Shown: positions 52,521 through 61,969 of the stretch, one piece after another | Layout of the letters: every line of letters starts with the position of its first letter | Numbering within the stretch: the first letter of the stretch is position 1 | Source: Stanieria sp964562685 | GTDB taxonomy: Bacteria > Cyanobacteriota > Cyanobacteriia > Cyanobacteriales > Xenococcaceae | NCBI GenBank assembly: GCA_964562685.1 | Contig: CAZLUP010000014.1 | Span: forward strand, 7,395 to 71,394 | Reading direction: 5' to 3' | DNA: 64,000 nucleotides | The notes under the pieces: model-generated | Seen by the model: the letters and a program-made list of their open reading frames with translations, nothing else | What the model was told of the DNA's origin: nothing | Databases searched by the model: none | Translations under genes and position numbers: made by a program

Positions 52521-52718
52521 TTAAAAACCAAGCCAGTGAATAAAGCTTTGTCCTGTGTTCAATTCAATAATTAACGCAATTAAAAAACCAATCATGGCTA
52601 ATCTACCGTTCCAAATTTCGGCACTAGGATTAGAACCAAATTGAAACTTAGTTGCAAATTCACCGTATTTGCGTTGTGCTTGTTCAGCATAATAGTTGGT
52701 TGGATCTTGATTTTCCAT
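52521..52718 (-). CDS. High-light-inducible protein (chlorophyll a/b-binding-like)
   Basis: 65 residues from the ATG at 52718 (MENQDPTNYYAEQAQRKYGE); a longer frame would need TTG at 52736. A single membrane helix carries the chlorophyll-binding signature EIWNGRLAMIGFLIALIIE. HLIPs bind chlorophyll and carotenoid, form dimers, and protect chlorophyll-synthesis and PSII-assembly intermediates under high light. The upstream 400-bp gap is AT-rich, so regulation cannot be read directly. Confidence 0.93.
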   Translation of the reverse strand: MENQDPTNYYAEQAQRKYGEFATKFQFGSNPSAEIWNGRLAMIGFLIALIIELNTGQSFIHWLGF

Positions 52719-53057
52719 AATTCCTGTTTTTTCCAAAACTAAAGTTAATAATGTGTTACTTACATATTTAACTTAATAAAAGTTTATAAGATTGTTTTCT
52801 ATCGTTAGTTATAGATTTTAATTTTTTTGTTATTTTACGTATTATTCGATACTTTCTCGACGACAATTAACTAACTTAGTTAAGAATGTTTGATGAATTT
52901 TATTTTTTAATCTAATTCAGTCTCAAAAAATACTAAATATCAATTTTAAAATGTTATTTATTTAACAAAAAATAACACAGTCAATTTATGATATTTTCAA
53001 TGAATGCCGATTCAAAACAAAAATAAATAACCTCTGTAGATAAAAAGAATTATAAGC

Positions 53058-53093
53058 GCGATCACGAAGTGCCTCAGCTTCGCTGAGACCGCG
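53058..53093 (+). repeat. Left inverted copy of a GC-rich repeat flanking hicAB
   Basis: 36 bp, with the internal palindrome CTCAGC-TTC-GCTGAG. It matches the reverse complement of 53671-53706 at 34 of 36 positions, so the hicAB genes lie between inverted copies. More GC-rich sequence of the same style continues to the hicA stop codon (53094-53141). Confidence 0.85.
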
Positions 53094-53141
53094 GATGCGC
53101 CAGGCGAAATTTGACCGCTTCACTGCGCCTTCGGTATCGCA

Positions 53142-53321
53142 TTATTCGGCATTTAAGCTTTTGAGAATTTTCTTGGCTAAAGCTTCTTTAATCTCTGTAT
53201 GTCTCGGTATAGCTTCAACAATGCCTGTTTGAGGATTAATCCAAAGGGAATGAGAAGCACCTTCTCGTTTAAGATAACAACCAGCCTTACGCAACTTTTT
53301 TTCTAATTCTTTACGTTTCAT
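53142..53321 (-). CDS. hicA: HicA toxin
   Basis: 59 residues, too short for most ORF lists: MKRKELEKKLRKAGCYLKRE, then GASHSLWINP with the catalytic His of the double-stranded-RNA-binding-like fold, and EAIPRHTEIKEALAKKIL. HicA proteins are mRNA interferases that cleave RNA and stop growth unless HicB neutralises them. It overlaps hicB by 4 bp (ATGA) and follows it. The active-site region is intact, so the toxin is probably functional. Confidence 0.93.
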   Translation of the reverse strand: MKRKELEKKLRKAGCYLKREGASHSLWINPQTGIVEAIPRHTEIKEALAKKILKSLNAE

Positions 53322-53536
53322 GGAATTGAGATGGTTTCCTCAATTGCTTCTTTCGGTAGCCCCCTTCTAATATCTGTCAAACGGTCTTCAATAATGATTT
53401 GAATAGCACTTTTCAAACTTTCTTTAGCTTCCTCGATAGTTTCACCTTGACCATTTGCACCAGGAATTTCTGGACAAATAGCCCAGTATCCACCTTCTGT
53501 TGCTGTCTCAATGATTGCTGTCAACTCTGCTTTCAT
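53318..53536 (-). CDS. hicB: HicB antitoxin
   Basis: 72 residues: LTAIIETATEGGYWAICPEI, then NGQGETIEEAKESLKSAIQI, the degraded RNase-H-like HicB fold. It is the first gene of the pair and should bind and inhibit HicA. No DNA-binding C-terminal domain is visible, as in short HicB proteins. The ATG at 53536 is followed by a normal family N-terminus. Confidence 0.93.
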   Translation of the reverse strand: MKAELTAIIETATEGGYWAICPEIPGANGQGETIEEAKESLKSAIQIIIEDRLTDIRRGLPKEAIEETISIP

Positions 53537-53609
53537 ATAAATTTTCTTAGATGCTCATCGTAGTATTATTAACTATGATACGGTTTCTGGATTTAAGTTT
53601 AATTCGCGA

Positions 53610-53706
53610 GAGGTTCGCTCTCTGCGAGACCCTTCGGGTAGAAAACCGCGGTTAGCTCCGCAGGCGCGTACGCGGTCTCAGCGAAGCTAAGGCACTTCGC
53701 GATCGC
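53610..53706. repeat. Right GC-rich repeat block upstream of hicAB
   Basis: A GC-rich cluster with several short palindromes (such as GCGAGAGGTTCGCTCTCTGC and CCCTTCGGG). Positions 53671-53706 are the inverted copy of 53058-53093 (34 of 36 identical), ending in a HIP1 site. The remaining gap to 53933 shows no other feature. Confidence 0.8.
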
Positions 53707-53933
53707 TTTTATCTCTATATTCTAATTTTATACGGGGATACACTAAACGAAGCCTCACTGCACAGTACCAGTCTAAATTCTTCAATTTAGTAGATTCACG
53801 GATGAGTAAATTTGCCGAGATGAATAGAATAGACGAGTTAACACTTAATTAATTTCATCTATCAAAGTGACTAACTAAAACTAAAGAAAAAAATTGCACT
53901 TCCTATCCTATTAATCACACAGGCAAACAAACC

Positions 53934-54419
53934 ATGAAAAAGATAACCTATCAAGCTACATTAGGTGAATTAGCTCTTTTAGTTACAACTACCGACTATA
54001 GCAATCCTGAACTCGCTGAAAATATGCTTCAGTTTGGAGTTACTTCTCCAATAGTTTTGATTTCCAATGGCACGAAAAGCAAATTTGGAATGAAAAAAAT
54101 TACTGTGAAAGATGGAGCAAAAAGACTTAATTTGGCTGCAAAGAATCCAGAAATAGCCAAATTAGTTGCCCAAGTTATTCTCATGGACGATTCCGTAGAT
54201 TATGTTCCAGAAGTTAAAAATACCAGTCCATCTACTAATAATATTGATGATTATAAATGTCATGATATTTATAGTTGGAAAAACGAAAAAAGAAATATTT
54301 CTGAGCATTGTACAGCAGAAAATTTAGGGAAAAAATATGGAATTAGAGTTCAATATCTCTATCCTGTAATCAAAGGCAAACTGAAATCTGCTAGAGGGTG
54401 GAGTTTGGTCGAGATTTAA
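53934..54419 (+). CDS. Unknown protein with phage-like C-terminal DNA-binding-type motif
   Basis: 161 residues, basic. The C-terminal part (AENLGKKYGIRVQYLYPVIK, then GKLKSARGWSL) resembles a short repeat-type motif found in phage and homing-endonuclease proteins ('..LakkYgl....lS.vv.GkrkSh.GW.l'). The N-terminal ~100 residues are unrecognised. It lies between the hicAB cassette and a lipoprotein gene, a context of accessory DNA. No nuclease motif is visible. Confidence 0.5.
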   Translation: MKKITYQATLGELALLVTTTDYSNPELAENMLQFGVTSPIVLISNGTKSKFGMKKITVKDGAKRLNLAAKNPEIAKLVAQVILMDDSVDYVPEVKNTSPSTNNIDDYKCHDIYSWKNEKRNISEHCTAENLGKKYGIRVQYLYPVIKGKLKSARGWSLVEI

Positions 54420-54464
54420 TTTTTAAATTTTGACTTTTAATTTTTAATTTAACCAAGATAAAAT

Positions 54465-55037
54465 CTATTGTTCAGGTTGTAGTTCTTGAATAACACGACC
54501 AGTAGTAACAAATGAAATTCCTTGTTGCGATCGCGTGGCAATCATTAATGCTTCGATGACAGGTTCGGTAACTTGTTGATCTGCGATCCACTCTACAATA
54601 AAATTTGCTCCTGAACCGCCAGTTTCATCTTGTTCGGGAATAAAAAATTCCGTGCTTGCCAGTGGGGCAAGTTTGAGATTTCCTTGCGTATATTCTTTGA
54701 CAAGTTTTCCTCCCGAATTGTAATAGCGAACAGAGCGAATTACAATCGGATGACTCAAGCTAGTATTCTGGATATTCAAGGTTATGGCTAAAAGATATTT
54801 TTGTCCATTGCCATGGTAAGCATGAGAGTAAACAGGAATATAAATTATTTGTCCCTGACTAATTTCAATGATATTAGAGGTTACTGATACGCCTTCTTCA
54901 TTTTCTGTAATGCGCGTTAGAGTATTGGTCTGAGAAGATGAATTATTGGGATTAGATGAAATATTTTTTTCTGCGTTACAGGCAGCCAAGAGTAGTACGC
55001 TTATTAAAACAATAATGACAACTTTCCACTTGCTCAT
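54465..55037 (-). CDS. DUF3124 lipoprotein
   Basis: 190 residues. A lipoprotein signal peptide (VVIIVLISVLLLAAC, lipobox LAAC) precedes a DUF3124 domain (~55-185; IIYIPVYSHAYHGNGQKYLL, then TEFFIPEQDETGGSGANFIV). The protein should be exported and lipid-anchored. The function of the family is unknown. It lies 48 bp downstream of the polyferredoxin remnant on the same strand. Confidence 0.85.
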   Translation of the reverse strand: MSKWKVVIIVLISVLLLAACNAEKNISSNPNNSSSQTNTLTRITENEEGVSVTSNIIEISQGQIIYIPVYSHAYHGNGQKYLLAITLNIQNTSLSHPIVIRSVRYYNSGGKLVKEYTQGNLKLAPLASTEFFIPEQDETGGSGANFIVEWIADQQVTEPVIEALMIATRSQQGISFVTTGRVIQELQPEQ

Positions 55038-55085
55038 GGCTTTAATTCTCCTGGTAAATAAACGCTTTTTAAGTAATTATTATAT

Positions 55086-57608
55086 TCAGACAATAATTTG
55101 CCACATTGCGATCGCTAAAGTTATGGTAACTAGATGTTGTGGTAATAGTAGTTTTAACGGTTGACGGGCAATTTTTTGAGTTAAAAGAATTGAGAATAAG
55201 ACACCCAAAATTAAACTGACTCCTTGCAAAAAAGCAATTACCGCAGGATGAGCAACTACAACAGGTAAAGTAGTACCATTTAATCCAAAGGTAGCAAAAG
55301 CAACGGGCAAAATTCTACCGCCTTCGCTCAATCCTAAACGTAAATAATAAGCTAAATTTCCTGCTAAAACTAGTGGTAAATAACCGTAGGCTAGTTGTAC
55401 AAATTGTAGAGATTTGATTTTACCTTTGGCTTTAGTTACTAAACGAATCAAACCATGGGCAAGTAGTGGTAAAAGCACTGGTAAACTCAGTACAGCAACA
55501 GAAATTAGTGCATGATTAGCAAATTTTTCTAAATGGAAATTCCAGCCAAAATACTTTTCTATTTCTGGTAAACGATGTAAAAATACTACATTTAAAAGTA
55601 AAAATAATAAAGCAACTTCTTAGCTATGAGCTATATGAGTAGTCCATAATTCTATTCCTGGTGGACGCAAATTAAATTCTACCGAACGATGGGGACAAGC
55701 TTTGAGACAAGTCATACATAAAACACAATCTCGATTGTCTTCTAATTGGGCAGGATGAGAATATAAAGGACAACCATCTGTTTCCAGTCCTTCTCCTTTT
55801 TGAGGACCACCTTTATAACATTGATAAGTAGTACATTCTGCTGAACAAATTCCCTGTTGCGCTCTTAATTCGGTCATAGAAAGTTTAGCAAACATTCCAT
55901 TCATTCCACCGATAGGACATAAGTAACGACACCAAAATCTGCGTTCAAAAATAGCAGAAAAGATCATTGCTCCCGCAGTAATTAATAATAATAAACAAGC
56001 AGAAAGATAAGCAGTATTTTCTAAATTCCATAACTCTTCCCACAACAAAATTAAAGCAAATAAACCAAATAAAAACCAACCACCCCATTGTTCTGCCGAA
56101 TGTCTGGGCCATTTTTTTAATTGTCGAGGAAATAGCCATAAAGATAGTTTTTGAGTTATTTCTCCATAGATCATAAAGGGACAGACAGCACACCATAATC
56201 TGCCGACAAAAGGAAAACCAATTAAAACTAAAGGCCACCACCAAGCCCAAAACATATTAAGAGCAAAATTTTCTTGTCGATTTTGTGGACCAATAAATAA
56301 AACTAAAACGATGAAGGCAAAAAAGGCAAAAGTAAAGCCATAATTAAGGCGATCGGGATACCAATCGCTGCGAAGAAAATGACGTAAAGCAGGATATTTA
56401 TTTAAGAGATTAAGACGATATTGTTTTTTCTTACTTTGAGATTGCCAAACAATTTCTTCAGTAATATCCGTACAGCCTGGTAATTGAATTAAAGCTCGTT
56501 CAACTATACTTTTCAATTCACGTAAATTATTAGGAAAGTCATAGGTTTGTAATTTTCTTAAAGCTTCAGGAGTAGTTTTAGGTTTAGTAAGACATTTATT
56601 GCGACTAATCAGATTAATGTAATATTTTACTTGTTCATCAATATCTTCTTTTCTAACTCTTAGAGGTGGAACTTTAATTAAATTTTTGACAACAGAATTT
56701 AAAGCTGGAATATTTTTTTCTGAAATAATAATAATCCGAGCTAAACAAAGTTTTTCTTCAGTAGTATTTTCTCCTGGACGATTGACTAAGGTATATTTAT
56801 TAGTTTTAATTAGCTCAATAATACTCGGCAATAATTCTTGAGGAAGTTGTTGAATATTATTAAAAATTAAAGTTCCTTCTCCTAAAGCTTCAATTAATCC
56901 TGGTTTACCTCCAACTCGGCCAAATAGTTCTGCACCACTAGCTTGCAATTTTGAACAATCTACTTTAATAATTGGTTCACGACGAGCATTAGAACCAAAA
57001 TGAATTAAAGCTGCCAAATTATCTTTTTCTAATCCAGGTTCACCAAAAATTATTACAGAATCTCTAGTTAAAGCTGCTTGTTTTAGTTGCGATCGCAATC
57101 GAACTGCATAACGACTTTTACCAATTACTCCTCGTTTGGCTTTATTAACTAAATATGGTCTTAAAATTAGTTGTCTTTCTTGTTCAAAGTTTAATTGGGA
57201 TGATAATTTGTCAACTTCTTCTGCTAGTTGTTGGGAAAAAGCTTTAGTAATTTCGGGATAATTATTAATTAATTCCTGGGCTTCTTCTGTAGGAATAAAC
57301 CAAAATTGACTTTCATTGAGGGTTTTAACGGTATATTGAGTACTACGATTTAATAGTAAAGCGTATAAATTGAGGACTGTGCCAGGTAATAAACTAATAG
57401 TTTTATTTTGAGTTTTACTAAAACTTTCTAAATGTCCCGATCGCAAGATATATAATCCTACTGGGGTTGTATCTTCTTCAATAAAAGTTTCTTGTTCGGG
57501 AATTGTTTGCTCTTGTAGTTTAGGAACAAGATTTTCCAAAATATCATCTGGTAAAATAGCTAATGCAGTTCTTTCTTTTAAAAAAGTTACTAGATCGGGA
57601 AAACTCAT
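55086..57608 (-). pseudogene. cNMP-binding / AAA+ / polyferredoxin protein split by an in-frame TAA
   Basis: Read through the single TAA at 55620-55622, one frame covers 840 codons. Before it, 662 residues: a cyclic-nucleotide-binding domain (~1-130), an AAA+ domain of sigma-54-activator type with a degenerate Walker A (FGEPGLEKDN) (~155-385), and a NosR-like membrane/[4Fe-4S] part (LWCAVCPF, FWCRYLCPIGGMNG, CVLCMTCLKACPHRSV). After it, 177 residues with four to five membrane helices continue in the same frame with no ATG, GTG or TTG start for the first 47 codons. This suggests a nonsense mutation in a once longer protein. Two separate proteins remain possible: 55620-57608, and 55086-55478 starting at GTG. 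Confidence 0.6.
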
Positions 57609-57632
57609 TTAATTTACTCTACTATTTATTTA

Positions 57633-57719
57633 ATGATTGAACCAATTAATTTGTTAGTTCCTCTAGTTTTATTGTTTTTAATTATCTTGGCTGCTATTTT
57701 TTTTGCTAATAGTAAGTAA
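57633..57719 (+). CDS. Possible 28-residue single-helix membrane protein
   Basis: An ATG-initiated frame encoding MIEPINLLVPLVLLFLIILA followed by AIFFANSK. It is almost wholly one hydrophobic helix, the size of small photosystem or cytochrome b6f subunits, but it matches none I know. No clear ribosome site is seen upstream. It is divergent from the polyferredoxin gene by 24 bp. Confidence 0.3.
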   Translation: MIEPINLLVPLVLLFLIILAAIFFANSK

Positions 57720-57773
57720 AACTTTTAACATTTATCGAGGGATAGTTTAGTATTCTGGTTTTTGTTGATGCTT

Positions 57774-57801
57774 GGTCGCTCCGCGCGCCTTCGGCGGGGT
57801 T
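57774..57801. repeat. Short GC-rich repeat remnant
   Basis: A GC-rich island in AT-rich intergenic DNA with CGCGCC-TTC-GGCG type pairing, similar in style to the elements at 20979, 44099, 53058 and 53610. Around it, 57609-57981 otherwise holds only the small frame above and AT-rich repeats (TTGTTAACTGATAACTG). Confidence 0.5.
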
Positions 57802-57981
57802 AATTGTTTGTCCACAGATAAACACAGATAGATTTATCGGTTGATTGTTAACTGATAACTGATAATTGTTGATAGTTAATTGTTAATCCAGAAAATTTTT
57901 ATCATAGACTTAGAAAAAACGCTATAAATTAGATTTAAATTATTTAAAATCACTGATTCAAATCTGAACGATTAAGATAAA

Positions 57982-58758
57982 ATGACACAACAGTTACAAT
58001 CGGACTACTTATTATCAGCAACTGGACTCAATAAGAACTTCGGTGGTATCAAAGCAGTAAGTAATGCCGAAATTAAAGTTAATCAAGGCAGTATCACTGG
58101 TTTAATCGGTCCTAATGGTGCAGGTAAAACTACTTTATTTAATTTATTATCCAACTTTATTCGTCCCGATCGCGGTCAAGTTATTTTCGATCATCAGCCT
58201 ATCGATCATTTGCAACCCCACGAAATTGCCCAACGAGGTTTTATTCGTACTTTTCAAGTAGCAAGAGTACTCTCAAAACTTACTGTACTCGAAAATATGT
58301 TACTCGCTACTCCCAAACAAACAGGCGAAAATTTCTTTCAAGTCTGGTTAAAACAACCGCAAGTAAGGCAAGAAGAACGGGAAAATAAGCAAAAAGCCTT
58401 AGAAATTCTCGAATCGGTTGGTTTGCTTGAAAAAGCTTATGATTATGCTGGTGCATTGTCTGGGGGACAGAGAAAACTCCTAGAAATGGCAAGGACACTC
58501 ATGACTAATCCCAAACTCATTTTACTTGATGAACCAGCAGCAGGAGTCAACCCTACTTTAATCAATCAAATCTGTGAACATATTCTTGATTGGAATCGTC
58601 AAGGAATCACCTTTTTGATTATCGAACATAACATGGATGTGATTATGTCATTGTGTAACCATGTTTGGGTATTGGCAGAAGGGACTAACTTAGCTGATGG
58701 TACACCAGAAGAAATTCAAACCAATTCTGATGTTTTGGAAGCTTATTTAGGAGAGTAA
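57982..58758 (+). CDS. ABC transporter ATP-binding protein, LivG type
   Basis: 258 residues. Walker A GPNGAGKTT, the signature LSGGQRKLLEMAR, Walker B LILLDEPAAGV and switch His in IIEHNMDVIM are present. N- and C-termini (LNKNFGGIKAVSNAEIKV; DVLEAYLGE) place it in the LivG/BraF branch that powers uptake of branched-chain or neutral amino acids (and urea in UrtD). The permease and binding-protein genes are not adjacent, as is often the case in cyanobacteria, where NatA is a candidate name. Confidence 0.88.
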   Translation: MTQQLQSDYLLSATGLNKNFGGIKAVSNAEIKVNQGSITGLIGPNGAGKTTLFNLLSNFIRPDRGQVIFDHQPIDHLQPHEIAQRGFIRTFQVARVLSKLTVLENMLLATPKQTGENFFQVWLKQPQVRQEERENKQKALEILESVGLLEKAYDYAGALSGGQRKLLEMARTLMTNPKLILLDEPAAGVNPTLINQICEHILDWNRQGITFLIIEHNMDVIMSLCNHVWVLAEGTNLADGTPEEIQTNSDVLEAYLGE

Positions 58759-58869
58759 ACTACTAATGTGTCACTTTTAATTAATGGGTTAAGTTTGACA
58801 GGGAGACTTGGAGACACGGGAACGCGGAGAAATAGTTTACCCATTATTAATTAATTGACGAAACACTAC

Positions 58870-59973
58870 TTAACCATTTGAATCAAGTCCAGATGAGGTT
58901 TCTTCCAGAATTTTCAAACGTACCAAGCGATCGCCATCTTCATCAAGATGAACTTCAATAGTTTCGTTGGTGAGAGTTTCTAAACAAGTTAAAAGCGATC
59001 GCAAGTGAGGATTAGATGCCCCTGTTTCTACATACAAGCGATCGGCTACACTACCTAACTTTTTCCAAGTAGTATAAAGTCTAGCAACAGTTTGTTCTAA
59101 GGTTGTCGCTTGTTTAACCAAATCGGCTGCGGTATTCAAACAATCAATCCGCAAAGCTTCTTCTAATGCCATTTCCATGTCAATTGTGGAATCTCTCAGG
59201 GTTTGTACCTGGGCTGCTGCATCGAGATATTTAGCTAAATTCCGTGCCTCCGTAGTCATTAACTTAACCGTATCGATATCGGGACTAGCAGCAATTTCTT
59301 TTTGAATTTCTTCCAAATGGGAATCAGGTAACTTTTCCAACTCTTTAACTAAAGGTGCTAAATGACGAGGCGGTAATGCACCTTCGGCTGCTTTATCCTT
59401 AACTTCTTCTGGTAGTAAATCTGAACTCATCGCTGTCCATTCATCAGCGAGTTGTTTGACTTCTCTTCTGGTAATGCGATCGCCTCTTTGGGCAGCTTCA
59501 CTGACTAACTGTTGTACTTCTGGTTCAGCTTTAGCCGTTTCAATAAAAGCTCGTTTACTAAAATTATTAATACTATTAGGATCGAGTTGTCCTTCTGCGA
59601 GTAAGGTATCCGCACTATTAGCCAGTTGAATCAAAGCATAAGCTTGAGATTTGGTAATTTCGCGATTTTTTAACCAATTGAGAAAACCTGAACCTCTACC
59701 ATCACCACCTTTTTTCTCCCGATCCCTAACAGTGCGTAAAATGCGACCGCGCCAAATATCCGTTTGCAGATCAAAGCGATCGCATACTTCCCAAATACTG
59801 TCTACTTGCTGTTGAAATTCAAATTCTTGGATTTGTTCATCTTCGGGATCGGGTAATTGAAAATTGAAATCTACTGGCGTTTTCAGGGCAGCTACAATTT
59901 CTTCCTGAGATATAGAACTATTTCCATCTTTGAGGGAAGTAACTTCAGAGGTTGGTAGGGTTATTTCTTCCAT
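58870..59973 (-). CDS. Conserved cyanobacterial protein of unknown function
   Basis: 367 residues, acidic and helical with no membrane segment. The middle (GFLNWLKNREITKSQAYALI, then NNFSKRAF, RRGDRITRREVKQLADEW-like segment ITRREVKQLAD) resembles helix-turn-helix regions of ParB/DUF3102-type proteins, but the match is weak. The long C-terminal helices (~230-330) may mediate oligomerisation. It lies alone between the LivG-type ATPase and pfkA. I do not assign a function. Confidence 0.8.
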   Translation of the reverse strand: MEEITLPTSEVTSLKDGNSSISQEEIVAALKTPVDFNFQLPDPEDEQIQEFEFQQQVDSIWEVCDRFDLQTDIWRGRILRTVRDREKKGGDGRGSGFLNWLKNREITKSQAYALIQLANSADTLLAEGQLDPNSINNFSKRAFIETAKAEPEVQQLVSEAAQRGDRITRREVKQLADEWTAMSSDLLPEEVKDKAAEGALPPRHLAPLVKELEKLPDSHLEEIQKEIAASPDIDTVKLMTTEARNLAKYLDAAAQVQTLRDSTIDMEMALEEALRIDCLNTAADLVKQATTLEQTVARLYTTWKKLGSVADRLYVETGASNPHLRSLLTCLETLTNETIEVHLDEDGDRLVRLKILEETSSGLDSNG

Positions 59974-60028
59974 GAATTAATTATTTCGATTTCAACAGCC
60001 GACATATTATTGTACAGGATAGGGAAAA

Positions 60029-60070
60029 ATTGATAACTGGTCACTGGTCACTGGTCACTGGTCACTGGTA
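60029..60070. repeat. Short tandem repeat
   Basis: Five or so copies of a 7-bp unit (ctggtca) between pfkA and the gene at 58870-59973. No spacers or leader are present, so it is not a CRISPR array. Confidence 0.8.
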
Positions 60071-60078
60071 ACTGATAA

Positions 60079-61161
60079 TTAGTCTCCTAAACAAATACCC
60101 AATCCTCTCGCTGTTTTAACTAATGTATCTTGGGGATCGACTGCCCGATATTTAGCGATCGCATCTAGAATCGGAACACTGATCACCTGTCGATTTTGCC
60201 AAGTAACCATATAATCATATTTTTCCTGAGCAATTAATTCTACTGCTGCGACACCAAACGCAGAAGCTAAAATCCGATCCAAAGGTGAAGAAATACCGCC
60301 TCGTTGAGTATGTCCTAAAACTGTTACTCTAGTTTCTGCACCACTTTCCTTGCTAATGCGATCCGCAATATATTGTCCAATTCCACCAAGAAGACATTGT
60401 CCAAATTGTTGCATACGAGCGATCGTTTCACCAGCTTCAGTACAAACGGCTTCAGAAACTACCACAATGGAATAATCTTGTCCTTGTTCCTGTCTTTTTT
60501 TAATATAATTGCAGATATTTTCTAAGCGATAGGGAATTTCAGGAATCATGATGATATGCGCCCCTCCAGCAATACCTGCATTAAGGGCAATATGTCCCGC
60601 ATCTCTACCCATCACTTCGACAATCATCACCCGACTATGACTAGCAGCAGTAAACTGCAAACGATCAATTGCTTCAGTTGCGATATTTACTGCCGTATCA
60701 AAACCAATTGAACGTTCAGTGAGATCGACGTCGTTATCAATGGTTTTAGGAATACCGACAAAATTCATGCCTCCTTGTTGGGCTAATTTGCGTAAGATCG
60801 ATAAACTACCATCACCGCCAACCCCAATTAAAGCATCCAACCCAAGCAGATGATAGCCTTCAATAATTTCTTCAGAACGATCTATGATTTCACCATTCGG
60901 CATTTGATAAGCAAAGGGATTACCTTTATTGGTAGTACCTAAAATAGTTCCTCCCATGGTTAAAATTGAATCTACTTGATTCACCTGTAGCTGCATGACT
61001 TGGGGAGGACGACTCATCAAACCAACTGTTGCTTTACAAATCCCAAAAACTTCCCAATCATAAACATTAACAGCACAACGAGTTACTGCCCGAATTACGG
61101 CATTCAAACCTGCACAATCTCCACCACTGGTAAGAATGCCAATACGTTTTGTCTGTCCCAT
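60079..61161 (-). CDS. pfkA: 6-phosphofructokinase
   Basis: 360 residues. TSGGDCAGLNAVIRAV and the ATP-loop GVGGDGSLS (Gly after GGD favours ATP over pyrophosphate) are present, as is the catalytic PKTIDNDVD with the general-base Asp, then MGRDAGHIALNAG and LGHTQRGG. It commits fructose 6-phosphate to glycolysis. The GGDCAGLNA form belongs to the longer mixed-type bacterial group rather than the E. coli allosteric group, so regulation by PEP/ADP is uncertain. Confidence 0.94.
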   Translation of the reverse strand: MGQTKRIGILTSGGDCAGLNAVIRAVTRCAVNVYDWEVFGICKATVGLMSRPPQVMQLQVNQVDSILTMGGTILGTTNKGNPFAYQMPNGEIIDRSEEIIEGYHLLGLDALIGVGGDGSLSILRKLAQQGGMNFVGIPKTIDNDVDLTERSIGFDTAVNIATEAIDRLQFTAASHSRVMIVEVMGRDAGHIALNAGIAGGAHIIMIPEIPYRLENICNYIKKRQEQGQDYSIVVVSEAVCTEAGETIARMQQFGQCLLGGIGQYIADRISKESGAETRVTVLGHTQRGGISSPLDRILASAFGVAAVELIAQEKYDYMVTWQNRQVISVPILDAIAKYRAVDPQDTLVKTARGLGICLGD

Positions 61162-61375
61162 ATTTTTGCTGCGGTTTTACTACTCATACTCACTTGTTTA
61201 TTGTTAAGCGTAGTTACTTAGATGCCATAAAAATTAAGCAATTCTCTAGAAACGATTGAGATCAAATTATGATCGCTATTTAATTCTCGATCTCGATTGA
61301 ATCAAAAATTGTTAATCTAGAATTTGGCTTCGATTACTCTAAATTTCGCAACAAGTTAATTGAATTATTAGCAAA

Positions 61376-61750
61376 ATGCCTACTAAACGGATTCTTCTCA
61401 TTGACGATGAACCAGATATTCAAGTTTTAACTCAATTGAGTCTAGAGTTAGAAGCAAATTGGGAAGTAATCACTGCTGCGTCCGGGCGAGAAGGAATTGC
61501 TTTAGCTGAATCTCAAATCCCTGATGCAATTTTACTTGATGTCATGATGCCAGAAATGGACGGTTTAAGTACTCTGGCAAAAATTCAAACTAATCCTAAA
61601 TTAAAACATATTCCAGTAATTTTTCTCACGGCTAAGGCTCAAATCTCCGACAGAAAAGCATTTTATGAAGCAGGAGTACAAGGTGTGATCGTTAAACCTT
61701 TTGATACTTTAACTTTAGCCAGCCAAATCTCAGGTTTTTTGGGATGGTAA
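61376..61750 (+). CDS. Single-domain response regulator
   Basis: 124 residues, receiver only: LIDDEPDIQVLTQ, phospho-Asp in AILLDVMMPEMDGLSTLAKI, LTAKAQ and VKPFDTLTL. It is divergent from pfkA. The partner kinase is not nearby. Confidence 0.9.
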   Translation: MPTKRILLIDDEPDIQVLTQLSLELEANWEVITAASGREGIALAESQIPDAILLDVMMPEMDGLSTLAKIQTNPKLKHIPVIFLTAKAQISDRKAFYEAGVQGVIVKPFDTLTLASQISGFLGW

Positions 61751-61817
61751 TCTCTGAGAGTAAAGGCAAATTTTTTCTTGACCTTTCTTAAAATATTCTT
61801 CTTCTTTCTTCACAGCT

Positions 61818-61833
61818 TCCTCAAGTTTGAGGA
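61818..61833 (+). terminator. Hairpin after the response regulator
   Basis: TCCTCAA pairs with TTGAGGA around a 2-nt loop, 67 bp after the stop codon. There is no strong T tract after it, so it is a weak terminator candidate. Confidence 0.35.
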
Positions 61834-61969
61834 TTAGTCTAAAGATAGTGAAGTTGAGGATGTTTTATATGCCAAATAATAATTAAAAACAATTGACATC
61901 CAATTTAATAATTTAACTTTAAACTTCACTTTTTTTTGCTCTTCTTTAAAATATTTTGGTTTAAAAACA

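Noticed and set aside
60029..60070. Tandem ctggtca repeats as a CRISPR array
   Set aside because: Direct 7-bp tandem copies without spacers; a simple repeat.
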